The position numbers were made by a program, and so were the translations under genes. Below are positions 1-10,990 of a stretch of DNA of 64,000 bases, piece by piece (within the stretch, counting starts at the first letter, position 1; each line of letters begins with the position of its first letter). This stretch comes from Caprella mutica (lineage: Eukaryota > Arthropoda > Malacostraca > Amphipoda > Caprellidae), in the NCBI GenBank assembly GCA_947561585.1, contig CANNZV010003209.1, positions 1-64,000 on the forward strand, written 5' to 3'. The notes under the pieces are model-generated. The model saw only the letters and a list, made by a program, of their open reading frames with translations, did not search any database and had not been told where the DNA came from.

Positions 1-447
1 ATACAATAATTTACTGCAATAATACAATAATTTACTGCAATAATACAATAATTTACTGCAATAATACAATAATTTACTGCGACAATACAATAATTTACTG
101 CAATAATACAATAATTTACTGCGATAATACAATAATTTACTGCAATAATACAATAATTCCATGCAATATTACATTAATTTATTGCAATAATACATTAATT
201 TACTGCAATAATACAATAATTTATTGCGATAATACAATAATTCCATGCAATAATACAATAATTTACTGCAATAATACAATAATTTACTGCAATAATACAA
301 TAATTTACTGCAATAATACAATAATTTACTGCAATAATACAATAATTTACTGCGATAATACAATAATTCCATGCAATATTACATTAATTTACTGCAATAT
401 TACATTAATTTACTGCCATAATACAATAATTTACTGCAATAATATCG
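1..447. repeat. 21-bp minisatellite
   Basis: About 21 head-to-tail units of the type ATACAATAATTTACTGCAAT+A, with scattered substitutions (GCGATAATAC, ATTCCATGC). The array continues off the left edge of the window. The minus-strand open frame across it is a by-product of the unit length (7 codons). Confidence 0.95.
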
Positions 448-827
448 TAACTACTATAAGTCACCAAACTACAATTTAACATCTTCTATTCCATTAAATC
501 CACTAATACTAAAATTAGTAACTATTTCTTTCAAAATATTTGATCTTTTTTTAATCAATAAATCCATTAATTCAATTGGCAGAAGAGGACATCACACTTC
601 ATTGCACACTCTGTAAGTGTGATGAGAGTGGTTAATAAAAACTTAAAAGAGGGGTCCATATGCACCCCCTACTGTAGCTACAGACCTGATCATTCAAAAG
701 GGTCACTGGTTTGAATGAGGGGGTATACTGAGTTACCGTGCATGATCTTATGGCCGATTATAGTGATTAATTTTATATTAATGTTCAGTTATATAAATAC
801 TGTGAATAAACATGTTGAGTAAGTTAA
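448..827. other. Unique AT-rich sequence, no gene seen
   Basis: No long open frame, RNA gene or repeat recognised. Confidence 0.6.
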
Positions 828-1140
828 TAGGGTAAGATCCAAGTTATCGGTCAGTTCCACCTTTTCGATCATGTTAAAATGTAATAATTTTTATGTTCAA
901 CTTTTATTTTAATTGGTATCCATGATACATGTAGGTACCAATTTGGTATCATGGTATACCTGTAGGTATCATGGATACCAATTAGATTGTATCCATGATA
1001 CCTCCATATATCATGGATACCAATTAGATTGTATCCATGATACCTCCATATATCATGGATACCGAGTGTACATAATAATTAGTATACTTTTTTACATGAT
1101 TGGAATAGGTAAACCGTCCAATAACCTGTAATTTACCCTC
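828..1140. mobile_element. Family P inverted-repeat element with dyad core
   Basis: Left end TAGGGTAAGATCC followed by TTATCGGTCAGTTCCACC; right end is the diverged inverse (CCGTCCAATAACC...TTTACCC). The interior (917-1065) carries several copies of the GGTATCCATGATACC dyad and its inverse, giving strong hairpin potential. There is no coding capacity, so this is a MITE-like element. Confidence 0.75.
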
Positions 1141-1330
1141 AGTTTCCCCTCATGATCAGGTTTAGCATTCACGGCAGCATTGCCAAGAGGCTCCACAGTT
1201 TATAGTTACATATGCTGCGGATTAGAGCCCTCGTAACCCGCTATCGCCTGGCGAACATTTTGGCGCAGGCGAGGGGAAGAGGGAAATGAAGCGTATGGAA
1301 CGTGTGTGGAAAACAGGCTGGGGACTTAAG
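1141..1330. other. Unique, GC-richer spacer
   Basis: Non-repetitive 190-base stretch with higher G+C than its neighbours (for example GGCGCAGGCGAGGGG at about 1261). No open frame or motif supports a gene. Confidence 0.4.
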
Positions 1331-1733
1331 TGTGTTAATTGAGTGAGTTTGACACACTTTGATTGAAATGAGTTGATTTGACTCACTTTGATTGAAATGA
1401 GTTAAATTGACTCACTTTGATTGAAATGAGTTGAATTGACACACTTGGATTGAAGTGAGTTGAATTGACACACTTGGATTGAAGTGAGTTGAATCGACTC
1501 ACTTTGATTGAAGTGAGTTGAATCGACTCACTTTGATTGAAGTGAGTTGAATTGACACACTTTGATTGAAGTGAGTTAAATCGACTCACTTTGATTGAAG
1601 TGAGTTGAATCGACACACTTTGATTGAAGTGAGTTGAATCGACACACTTTGATTGAAGTGAGTTGAATTGACTCACTTTGATTGAAGTGAGTTGAATTGA
1701 CTCACTTTGATTGAAGTGAGTTGAATTGACTCA
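1331..1733. repeat. 29-bp minisatellite
   Basis: About 14 units of ACTTTGATTGAAGTGAGTTG plus AATTGACTC. The unit contains the short inverted pair TGAGT / ACTCA. Variants alternate between ATTGAC/ATCGAC and ACTC/ACAC. Confidence 0.95.
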
Positions 1734-2076
1734 TTTCAATAACTTGTATAATAGAAAATGTTAAACAATATTATATATAATCAATTGTATTACTTACGCA
1801 ATACAATACACAATTTAATATACAAAAAGATATATAATTATTTGTTTCAAAACATTTTGTATGCAATTATACATTGGGTAATTAATTAAAACATCTTCTC
1901 AAATTAGATATGAAATTAATGAATTATAATTTCTCTAAATTTTAGCTAATTAAAGTAAAAATCTATTTTTTCCTCACAATTGAAGAAGACTACTTATTTC
2001 ATATTATTTACTATGGTCTAGAGTATCAAAGTGAATTACTGAATAATGGTACAGAGAACAAGTACTATTTTCCCGA
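1734..2076. other. AT-rich unique sequence, nothing recognised
   Basis: No supported feature. Confidence 0.6.
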
Positions 2077-2490
2077 TTTATCATTTTACCCCTATTTATC
2101 GTTTTTCCCATATTTATCGTTTTTCCCCTATTTATCGTTTTTCCCCTATTTATCGTTTTTCCCTTTTTATCGTTTTTTCCCTTTTTATCGTTTTCCCCTA
2201 GTTATCGTTTTCCCCCTATTTATCGTTTTTTCCCTTCTTATCGTTTTTTTCCTTTTTATCGTTTTTTCCCTTTTTATCGTTTTTCCCCTATTTATCATTT
2301 TTTCCCTTTTTATCGTTTTTCCCTTAGTTATCGTTTTCCCCCTATTTATCGTTTTTTCCCTTCTTATCGTTTTTTTCCTTTTTATCGTTTTTTCCCTTTT
2401 TATTGTTTTTCCCATATTTATCGTTTTTTCCCCTATTTATCGTTTTTTCCCTATTGATCGTTTTTTCCCTTTCCATCGTTTTCCCCCAAA
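2077..2490. repeat. 18-19-bp pyrimidine-rich minisatellite
   Basis: Units of the type CCCTATTTATCGTTTTTC with varying T-runs. A sub-block of about 127 bp is repeated (around 2196-2300 and 2334-2400), so units were also duplicated in groups. One strand is strongly pyrimidine-biased. Confidence 0.9.
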
Positions 2491-2904
2491 TTTCCCTATT
2501 CATCCCTATTATAGGTATAAATAGGGATTTTCCCCTATTTCTCCCGTGCATATTAATTGCGCAGGGTAACAATGGGCGGCGTATTACCCCAAACTGAATA
2601 TCGATTGGTGTGATACAATAGCCAACTGAATCTCATTGAGTAATGTTTTAGCCTCTACTTTCCATTCACACTCAATCACTTTGGCTTTTCAAAATATACT
2701 TCAAATCGTTTGACACATTCTGAAAAGCCACTTCAGTGTCAGGGGTTGGCCGGGTGTGGCTGGCTGGCGCTGCCTGTTTGATGGGCTATCGATGTTGAGA
2801 CAGTTTGTGGATTGTGGAACATTTTATGTTTTGTGTCTAGTAGTCAAAGAAAATGTTAAGAATTATATAACTATAAAAAATTATAGTTAAATTATATATC
2901 TTTC
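2491..2904. other. Unique sequence with one short palindrome
   Basis: Contains the inverted pair CCCTATTATAGG and AATAGGG near 2500-2540 next to the array. Otherwise no gene or repeat recognised. Confidence 0.5.
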
Positions 2905-2953
2905 TTAAATGATCGAAAATGTGGAACTGCCCGATAACTCAGAACTTACCCTA
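2905..2953. mobile_element. Solo right end of a family P element
   Basis: ATGATCGAAAATGTGGAACT, then CCGATAACTCAGAACTTACCC, matches the right terminus of the intact copies (18840-18895, 60650-60705). The left half is missing or unrecognisable. Confidence 0.6.
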
Positions 2954-2969
2954 TAACTATTTACCCCTT

Positions 2970-3265
2970 TGGACCCGCGGTTCCCCGACTTTCATATTGA
3001 AAAGTTATTCATGGACCACCTTTCATATTTATTACGTTTAATGTGTCTATACTTCAGGAAATGAATACACATTATTACCTATATTATAGTTTAGTGCAGT
3101 GGTAAATAAATGAATAAACTACATTTAAATGCCACTCTGGTAATAAAAGAAAACTATATAACTACTAAAAATAGTCGAAAAAGCCACGAACCAAGCGGGG
3201 TTCACGGTTAACCTACCTCTGGTCCATGGGTTCACAGTGGACCATTTTGGGAAACCCTGGTATAG
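2970..3265. mobile_element. Possible non-autonomous hAT-like element
   Basis: The left part has GCGGTTCCCCGACTTTC and ATGGACCACC; the right part reads, on the opposite strand, CCAGGGTTTCCCAAAATGG followed by GTCCACTGTG. A terminal CAG-GGTTCCCAA-type repeat with GTGGACC nearby is typical of hAT elements. I could not identify a target-site duplication. Confidence 0.35.
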
Positions 3266-3620
3266 AGGGATCTTATTTTCAAAATGTTCTTTATTCTTGG
3301 AATTTCATTTAATAATGAATTAAATATACTATTAGGGACACTTGCCTGCTATGTGGCTAATTATTTAACTATACTCTCACTTTCTCTTCATTACTTGGTG
3401 TCTTTTCTACAGTGGGACAATGTTTGGACGTCATTGGTCCCATTGCCTCCTATAGCGTCCTATTGCGTCCCATTACGTCCTTATTGTCTCGCCAATAGAA
3501 CGCCTCAGGTGTCTCCTTCTCATAATTTGGCACTGATGAATGAACAGGTAAATAAATATCTAGGTAGTAAAATGACATAGGAAAATGATTTGTTTTGGTA
3601 TGACATATTCAATTATCATG
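3266..3620. other. Unique spacer, short open frame not supported
   Basis: A 98-codon plus-strand open frame (3284-3580) is present but has no recognisable domain or homopolymer signature of a real exon. I treat it as chance. Confidence 0.4.
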
Positions 3621-3787
3621 GGGTAAATGCCGAATTATCGGTCAGTACTACATCTTCGGTAATATAAGAAAAAACAATATAAAAATTGTTATTATTAGAT
3701 AGCACTGTGTAATAGTAACAATTTTTATATTGTTTTTTCTTATATGTCCGAAGATGTAGTACTGACCGATAATTCGGAACTTACCCT
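3621..3787. mobile_element. Family P hairpin copy (intact)
   Basis: Near-perfect inverted repeat: GGGTAAATGCCGAATTATCG with GTCAGTACTACATCTTCGG on the left, mirrored by CCGAAGATGTAGTACTGACC and GATAATTCGGAACTTACCC on the right. The arms continue through TATAAGAAAAAACAATAT. The small loop contains TTAGATAGCACTGTGTAA, also seen in the palindrome at 24.37 kb. No coding capacity. Confidence 0.85.
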
Positions 3788-3825
3788 ATAGGTTAAATTT
3801 TATATTACTGTGAATATGGTATTTT

Positions 3826-3960
3826 ATCGCAAAATATCATAATACAGACATTATCGTCATGATTGTTTGTCGTGAGGTCCGACGAAAGACGATAGACTTT
3901 AAGTGCTTTATGATAAATCAATATTGTATTTCAATATAACTTCCCCGATAGAGAAGTAAG
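3826..3960. repeat. Dispersed repeat, second copy near 19.56 kb
   Basis: GGTATTTTATCGCAAAATAT, CCGACGAAAGACGATAGACT and the sequence to about 3955 match 19569-19710 with substitutions and small gaps. Probably an old transposon fragment; superfamily unknown. Confidence 0.6.
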
Positions 3961-4284
3961 TAACTGTAGGCAATCACAAATTTCTTTTTTACGGTCGCCG
4001 ATTTGATATTTTTTAATTATCGGCGATCAAAATTTTTTTGAATCATCGGTACCAATTTTCCGGCTGGGTCCGTACGTACGGTAGAAAGCGTGGACTCATG
4101 CCGTCTAATTACAGCCTATTTTTACGGCAGTAAATTCTATTATGGTAGTAAGGCATAGGAAGAAAAGGCACCTGAGACGTGTTGACAGGCATCCACTAAA
4201 CAAAAGACAGAGTAATAATCTCTGGCGATGGTCACGTCTTTATTCCGACAGACAGACGCCTGTCATAGCCACGCTACTGAATAC

Positions 4285-4870
4285 GGGTGAGTTACGAGTT
4301 ATTGCACAGGGACACAATATCGATCATCAACGAATTTTTTGTAAACATTTTAACCGGTTGTTTTAATTGGTATCCAAGATACCTGCATTGGTATCCAAGA
4401 TACCTGCATTGGTATCCAAGATACCTGCATTGGTATCCATGATACCTGCATCGGTATCCATGATACCTGCATTGGTATCCATGATACCTGCATTGGTATC
4501 CATGATACCTGCATTGGTATCCAAGATACCTGCATTGGTATCCATGATACCGGCATTGGTATCCAAGATACCTGCATTGGTATCCAAGATACCTGCATTG
4601 GTATCCAAGATACCTGCATTGGTATCCATGATACCTGCATCGGTATCCATGATACCTGCATTGGTATCCATGATACCTGCATTGGTATCCATGATACCTA
4701 CATTGGTATCCAAGATACCTGCATTGGTATCCATGATACCGGCATTGGTATCCATGATACCGGCATTGGTATCCATGATACCGGCATTGGTATCCAAGAT
4801 ACATTCAATTAAATTAGCGAATGTTCAATAAAATTATATGATCGAAAATGTGGCACTGTCCGATAATTAG
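4285..4870. mobile_element. Family P element with an internally expanded dyad array
   Basis: Left end GGGTGAGTTACGAGTTATTG followed by ATCGATCAT; right end ATATGATCGAAAATGTGGCA and CTGTCCGATAATTAG. Between them lies the 21-bp array at 4367-4803, whose unit is the internal dyad of this same family. Confidence 0.65.
4367..4803. repeat. 21-bp dyad minisatellite (GGTATC-N3-GATACC)
   Basis: About 21 units of GGTATCCAWGATACC plus TGCATT. The two 6-bp arms appear unchanged in every unit, while the centre (CAA or CAT) and the spacer (TGCATT, TGCATC, GGCATT, TACATT) vary. Five of the six frames stay open across the array for this reason only, so the long open frames here are not genes. Confidence 0.95.
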
Positions 4871-4937
4871 CATAGAAACAATATTGAATCAACGCACCAT
4901 TGTGTAGTGATTGAGACGAATGTGATAGGACAACTTA

Positions 4938-5052
4938 AAAAAAAAAAAAATTGAAAGTGAAAGAACTTATTTGTGTGATATTGAAGATGGAGATGATATA
5001 TTAGACGAAATAAAGAATTATACTGAATTGCTGTATTTAGTATTTAATGGAA
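4938..5052 (+). other. Short acidic open stretch before the 45-bp array
   Basis: After a run of 14 A, about 40 codons remain open (residues include YLCDIEDGDDILDEIKNYTE) up to a TAA at 5054. A one-base frame change at that point would join it to the repeat frame DVKQPPIVVNEVHSEG. It may be the decayed remnant of an exon that ran into the repeats, or chance in AT-rich DNA. Confidence 0.25.
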
Positions 5053-7158
5053 GCCTCTTGATGTAAAACAACCACCAATAGTTGTAAATGAAGTGCACAG
5101 TGAAGGGTTAGAACAACCACCAATAGTTGTAAATAAAGTGCACAGTGAAGGGTTAGAACAACCACCAATAGTTGTAAATAAAGTGCACAGTGAAGAGTTA
5201 GAACACCCACCAATAGTTGTAAATAAAGTGCACAGTGAAGAGTTAAAATAACCACCAATAGTTGTAAATAAAGTGCACAGTGAAGAGTTAAAACAACCAC
5301 CAATAGTTGTAAATAAAGTGCACAGTGAAGAGTTAAAACAACCACCAATAGTTGTAAATAAAGTGCACCGTGAAACAACCACCAATAGTTGTAAATAAAG
5401 TGCACAGTGAAGAGTTAAAACAACCACCAATAGTTGTAAATGAAGTGCACAGTGAAGAGTTAAAACAACCACCAATAGTTGTAAATGAAGTGCACAGTGA
5501 AGAGTTAAAACAACCACCAATAGTTGTAAATAAAGTGCACAGTGAAGAGTTAAAACAACCACCAATAGTTGTAAATAAAGTGCACAGTGAAGAGTTAGAA
5601 CAACCACCAATAGTTGTAAATAAAGTGCACAGTGAAGAGTTAAAACAACCACCAATAGTTGTAAATAAAGTGCACAGTGAAGAGTTAAAACAACCACCAA
5701 TAGTTGTAAATAAAGTGCACAGTGAAGAGTTAAAACAACCACCAATAGTTGTAAATAAAATGCACAGTGAAGAGTTAGAACAACCACCAATAGTTGTAAA
5801 TAAAGTGCACAGTGAAGGGTTAAAACAACCACCAATAGTTGTAAATAAAGTGCACAATGAAGAGTTAAAACAACCACCAATAGTTGTAAATAAAGTGCAC
5901 AGTGAAGGGTTAAAACAACCACCAATAGTTGTAAATAAAGTGCACAGTGAAGAGTTAAAACAACCACCAATAGTTGTAAATAAAGTGCACAGTGAAGGGT
6001 TAAAACAATTACCAATAGTTGTAAATAAAGTGCACAGTGAAGAGTTAAAACAACCACCAATAGTTGTAAATAAAGTGCACAGTGAAGAGTTAAAACAACC
6101 ACCAATAGTTGTAAATAAAATGCACAGTGAAGAGTTAGAACAACCACCAATAGTTGTAAATAAAGTGCACAGTGAAGGGTTAAAACAACCACCAATAGTT
6201 GTAAATAAAGTGCACAATGAAGAGTTAAAACAACCACCAATAGTTGTAAATAAAGTGCACAGTGAAGGGTTAAAACAACCACCAATAGTTGTAAATAAAG
6301 TGCACAGTGAAGAGTTAAAACAACCACCAATAGTTGTAAATAAAGTGCACAGTGAAGGGTTAAAACAACCACCAATAGTTGTAAATAAAGTGCACAGTGA
6401 AGAGTTAAAACAACCACCAATAGTTGTAAATAAAGTGCACAGTGAAGAGTTAAAACAACCACCAACAGTTGTAAATAAAGTGCACAGTGAAGAGTTAAAA
6501 CAACCACCAATAGTTGTAAATAAAGTGCACAGTGAAGGGTTAGAACAAATAAAGTGCACAGTGAAGGGTTAAAACAACCACCAATAGTTGTAAATAAAGT
6601 GCACAGTGAAGAGTTAAAACAACCACCAATAGTTGTAAATAAAGTGCACAGTGAAGAGTTAAAACAACCACCAATAGTTGTAAATAAAATGCACAGTGAA
6701 GAGTTAGAACAACCACCAATAGTTGTAAATAAAGTACACAGTGAAGGGTTAAAACAACCACCAATAGTTGTAAATAAAGTGCACAATGAAGAGTTAAAAC
6801 AACCACCAATAGTTGTAAATAAAGTGCACAGTGAAGGGTTAAAACAACCACCAATAGTTGTAAATAAAGTGCACAGTGAAGAGTTAAAACAACCACCAAT
6901 AGTTGTAAATAAAGTGCACAGTGAAGGGTTAAAACAACCACCAATAGTTGTAAATAAAGTGCACAGTGAAGAGTTAAAACAACCACCAATAGTTGTAAAT
7001 AAAGTGCACAGTGAAGAGTTAAAACAACCACCAACAGTTGTAAATAAAGTGCACAGTGAAGAGTTAAAACAACCTCCAATAGTTGTAAATAAAGTACACA
7101 GTGAAGAGTTAAAACAACCACCAATAGTTGTAAATAAAGTGCACAGTGAAGAGTTACA
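5053..7158. repeat. 45-bp minisatellite with higher-order blocks
   Basis: About 47 units. On the plus strand each unit translates as a 15-residue repeat (KQPPIVVNKVHSEEL). The opposite strand is also open (TLHCALYLQLLVVVL). Marker variants (CACAATGAAG; AAATAAAATGCAC; CCACCAACAG) recur at spacings of 360 bp and 570 bp, showing duplication of blocks of 8 and about 12.7 units. The array has an internal stop near 5248, a truncated unit near 5370 and another near 6541. Downstream the plus frame continues 20 codons to a stop at about 7216. Confidence 0.95.
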
Positions 7159-7216
7159 ACATTCATTTATTAAAATAGACTTTCATTTCAAGTCATTATC
7201 CATATACATCATTTGA

Positions 7217-7434
7217 ACGTCAAATAGAGAATATTTTCATTTCATCCTTTTTCTTCAATTGTATGGATTTATTACATGAATAGCATATAATAATTTGAAT
7301 AGACACCATATGCGGATGGGTTCTTTTCCCTATGAAATACGTGTAGAGATGTTTTGAAGCGTCCTGTCAATCAGAAGTGTCTGTGAGATGTTCCTGAGCA
7401 GATTATCACCTTTATTATGTCTCTGTGTCTCCAG
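7217..7434. other. Unique spacer, nothing recognised
   Basis: No supported feature. Confidence 0.5.
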
Positions 7435-7579
7435 TGGGAGCCTTTTCAATAGGCCATAATTATATCGAGAGAGAAAATAGGTACTCGTCACAATGTATTT
7501 TATAACTGGGAGCCTTTTCAATAGGCCATAATTATATCGAGAGAGAAAATAGGTACTCGTCACAATGTATTTTATAACT
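7435..7579. repeat. 72-bp direct duplication
   Basis: TGGGAGCCTTTTCAATAGGC through TGTATTTTATAACT occurs twice head-to-tail, practically identical, directly before the GTGA array. Confidence 0.9.
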
Positions 7580-7593
7580 AAACAGACACTATT

Positions 7594-8960
7594 GTGAGTG
7601 AGTGAGTGAGTGAGTGAGTGAGTGAGTGAGTGAGTGAGTGAGTGAGTGAGTGAGTGAGTGAGTGAGTGAGTGAGTGAGTGAGTGAGTGAGTGAGTGAGTG
7701 AGTGAGTGAGTGAGTGAGTGAGTGAGTGAGTGAGTGAGTGAGTGAGTGAGAGGAGAGTTAGTGAGTGAGTGTGAGGAGAGTGAGTGAGTGAGTGAGTGAG
7801 TGAGTGAGTGTGAGGAGAGTGAGTGAGTGAGTGAGTGAGTGAGTGAGTGAGTGAGTGAGTGAGTGAGTGAGTGAGTGAGTGAGTGAGTGAGTGAGTGAGT
7901 GAGTGAGTGAGTGAGTGAGTGAGTGAGTGAGTGAGTGAGTGAGTGAGTGAGTGAGTGAGTGAGTGAGTGAGTGAGTGAGTGAGTGAGTGAGTGAGTGAGT
8001 GAGTGAGTGAGTGAGTGAGTGAGTGAGTGAGTGAGTGAGTGAGTGAGTGAGTGAGTGAGTGAGTGAGTGAGTGAGTGAGTGAGTGAGTGAGTGAGTGAGT
8101 GAGTGAGTGAGTGAGTGAGTGAGTGAGTGAGTGAGTGAGTGAGTGAGTGAGTGAGTGAGTGAGTGAGTGAGTGAGTGAGTGAGTGAGTGAGTGAGTGAGT
8201 GAGTGAGTGAGTGAGTGAGTGAGTGAGTGAGTGAGTGAGTGAGTGAGTGAGTGAGTGAGTGAGTGAGTGAGTGAGTGAGTGAGTGAGTGAGTGAGTGAGT
8301 GAGTGAGTGAGTGAGTGAGTGAGTGAGTGAGTGAGTGAGTGAGTGAGTGAGTGAGTGAGTGAGTGAGTGAGTGAGTGAGTGAGTGAGTGAGTGAGTGAGT
8401 GAGTGAGTGAGTGAGTGAGTGAGTGAGTGAGTGAGTGAGTGAGTGAGTGAGTGAGTGAGTGAGTGAGTGAGTGAGTGAGTGAGTGAGTGAGTGAGTGAGT
8501 GAGTGAGTGAGTGAGTGAGTGAGTGAGTGAGTGAGTGAGTGAGTGAGTGAGTGAGTGAGTGAGTGAGTGAGTGAGTGAGTGAGTGAGTGAGTGAGTGAGT
8601 GAGTGAGTGAGTGAGTGAGTGAGTGAGTGAGTGAGTGAGTGAGTGAGTGAGTGAGTGAGTGAGTGAGTGAGTGAGTGAGTGAGTGAGTGAGTGAGTGAGT
8701 GAGAGGAGAGTTAGTGAGTGAGTGTGAGGAGAGTGAGTGAGAGGAGAGTAAGTGAAAGGAGAGTGAGTGAGAGGAGAGTTAGTGAGTGAGTGTGAGGAGA
8801 GTGATTGAGTGAGTGAGTGAGTGAGTGAGTGAGTGAGTGAGTGAGTGAGTGAATGAGTGCGAGGAGAGTGAGGAGAGTGAGTGAGAGGAGAGTGATTGAG
8901 AGGAGAGTGCGTGAGATGAGAGTGAGTGAGAAGAGAGTGAGTTAGAGTAGAGTGAGAGAC
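7594..8960. repeat. Long GTGA tetranucleotide microsatellite
   Basis: About 1.35 kb of (GTGA)n, pure for most of its length, with interruptions (GAGGAGAGTTAGTGAG, GTGTGAGGAGAG) around 7750-7815 and from 8700 onward, where it decays into GAGAGGAGAGTGA-type units. Confidence 0.98.
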
Positions 8961-9925
8961 AGAGGAGAGCGATTATTTTTTTTCTTTTTGTATCAAAGTA
9001 TTAATTGTTCCACTAAAAACAACAAAAACTTGATTTTAACATCAAAAACAAGAATGAGAGAATTGAGTGATCAAATTTAGTCTTCATTATCATGATTATT
9101 ATTAATATTATAGAATATTTCTTTCCCATTACATGACAATCCACAAAGCAAATTACTAACTCATTTTACTCTATGACAATTACACTCACATAAGCCATTA
9201 TATCCAATATATTTACACCATTGATGTGTTCGAGGAGTAACTATCATAAACATGGCACTAACGAACCATTTGTTGCTATAGAGGGAAAAAGTGTTGGTAA
9301 TTGCAAGAGATGCAAACACAGATAGAGTATCGGAACAAATATACTCCTGTAAACAACCTTCTCATTGGGGAAATGAATTGAAGACAAATAGGGTAGTCAC
9401 CCATTAGCTACCTCTTCCTTTTTCTCTTCCCTTTCCTTATCCAGTTCCCTCTTCTTTTGCCTCTTCCATTGCTCCTTTTCTTTTTCCACTTCTCTCTCCC
9501 CTTCTCTTTTCACTTCACTTCCCACTTCACTCTCCTTTTCTCTTTCTCCTTTTCTTTCTCTTTCTTCTCTTGCCCCTTCTTCTAAAGATATTAATTAACT
9601 GTTTCGATGGATTATTGATACCAATATACTGTATTCAGTACTCTTATTAAATGATGCGAATATATTTCACTTATTGTTTCAAAAAAGTAACCATAAAGAA
9701 ACATGTACATCGTTCAGATACATTTTATATTAGCGATGCAACATGATCCTGAGTATAATAAACCTATATATCTATAACCTATATTGAAGATATATTTAAA
9801 ATATCGACTGTATTTATTACCAGATCTTACTTTATTACAGAACTAGTAATGCACGTTTGGCTGCTTATCAATTGGATGAATGTCACACATCACTATATAC
9901 AAATCAATTGGTAAGAATTGAAGTG
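8961..9925. other. Unique AT-rich sequence with a polypyrimidine tract
   Basis: 9408-9580 is a strongly pyrimidine-biased tract (CTTTTTCTCTTCCCTTTCC-type, about 170 bases). The rest shows no gene. Confidence 0.6.
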
Positions 9926-9926
9926 A

Positions 9927-10000
9927 TGTGTCTGGGACTCGAACTCTCATCCTCGTGTCTCGTAGTCTGCAACGCTTACCACTAGGCCATTCTGGATACA
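9927..10000 (-). repeat. tRNA-like sequence (tRNA-derived SINE or tRNA pseudogene)
   Basis: On the minus strand TGGCCTAGTGGTAAGCG resembles a pol III A box and D-arm, and GAGTTCGAGTCCC, 33 bases further, resembles a B box and T-arm. The T stem pairs at 4 of 5 positions, but I cannot fold a proper 7-bp acceptor stem or a normal anticodon arm. It is followed by an inverted repeat (TGATGTGT ... ACACATCA). A SINE head is more likely than a working tRNA. Confidence 0.5.
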
Positions 10001-10851
10001 CATTAAATTGGGTAATTATGGCAACTTTTTCATATTATAAGTGACTCTGACACTCTAACATATTCGAAAGTGAAAATGCAATGTAATTTACATCAGGTTT
10101 TGATATATTTTGCTAAATTACGAGTTTTATCGTGCATTATGAATACATTTTGAACGGAATTTAGTAATATAATAGATATCTAATTACTGGTGTTGTTTCG
10201 ATATGCGTTAAACGATTTCTGATTAGAAAATAAACGATGAGGACTATAGAGTGAAGATTTTTGCTTACTGACGGTAGAAATAAATTAGATTTCTAAACAG
10301 ATAACTGATTTAAATACATTGATTTAGATATCTAATTTAAGTTTATTTCATATCTATTACCGACATGGGACTGTCAGCGCAACTAATCGGGACATGTTTA
10401 CACGGGTCGATTCTCCAAAATTGAATTACCAATTAACTTATAGGAAATTATTCCCACACTTTACAACATGGAATTGTATTTAAATACTGATTATTTAAAC
10501 CATCTTTATGAATCATGTTAAAAGTTAATTTTGAATTTGCTACAAATTTTTGTTTTTTAGTCCAAATCAATCCTATGATATCATTGAAAAATTTATTAGT
10601 CGTTTTTAATTCAACCTGTTATATGATTTTGTTAATTAATTTACTATTCTATATGTTATCAATTATTGTACTATAAATTTTCATATCCTCGATATTTTAT
10701 AATTCCATAGTTAAATATTTGTTTATATACTTTACAAAATCATATTTTCAAAAATATATTTACTTTATCCGAATAAATTTATATAATATTCGTTTCAACT
10801 ACGAGTAATACATTTTTGTGTTAACTAGACTTGTAGACTTCATTCAATATC
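10001..10851. other. AT-rich unique sequence, nothing recognised
   Basis: No open frame, RNA gene or dispersed repeat identified. Confidence 0.6.
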
Positions 10852-10990
10852 ACTTCTTCATTTTCCTCCTGGTAAGTGAGTAGCTTATCTGCATCCATGA
10901 GCACTGTTACAGACTAGTAGTATGTGACTTTATTAATGGAGTCACTTTTCTTTCTGACTGCTTCTTCCAGTCTCTTGTGTTTTAGTTTAA
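10852..10990 (+). mobile_element. Family R fragment (3' part)
   Basis: CACTTCTTCATTTTCCTCC, GTAGCTTATCTGCATCCATG and CTTTCTGACTGCTTCTTCCA match the 3' half of the R copy at 48.5-48.8 kb and fragments at 56.9 and 57.6 kb. Confidence 0.7.

Noticed and set aside
4292..4831. Open frames in several registers over the 21-bp dyad array
   Set aside because: Unit length of seven codons without stops opens most frames at once; no flanking exon.
5044..6786. 580-codon minus-strand frame across the 45-bp array
   Set aside because: It arises from the repeat unit. The plus frame, with flanking open sequence, is the more plausible of the two, and even that is doubtful.
9927..10000. Functional tRNA gene
   Set aside because: A and B box-like sequences exist, but the acceptor and anticodon arms do not fold properly; better explained as a SINE head or pseudogene.
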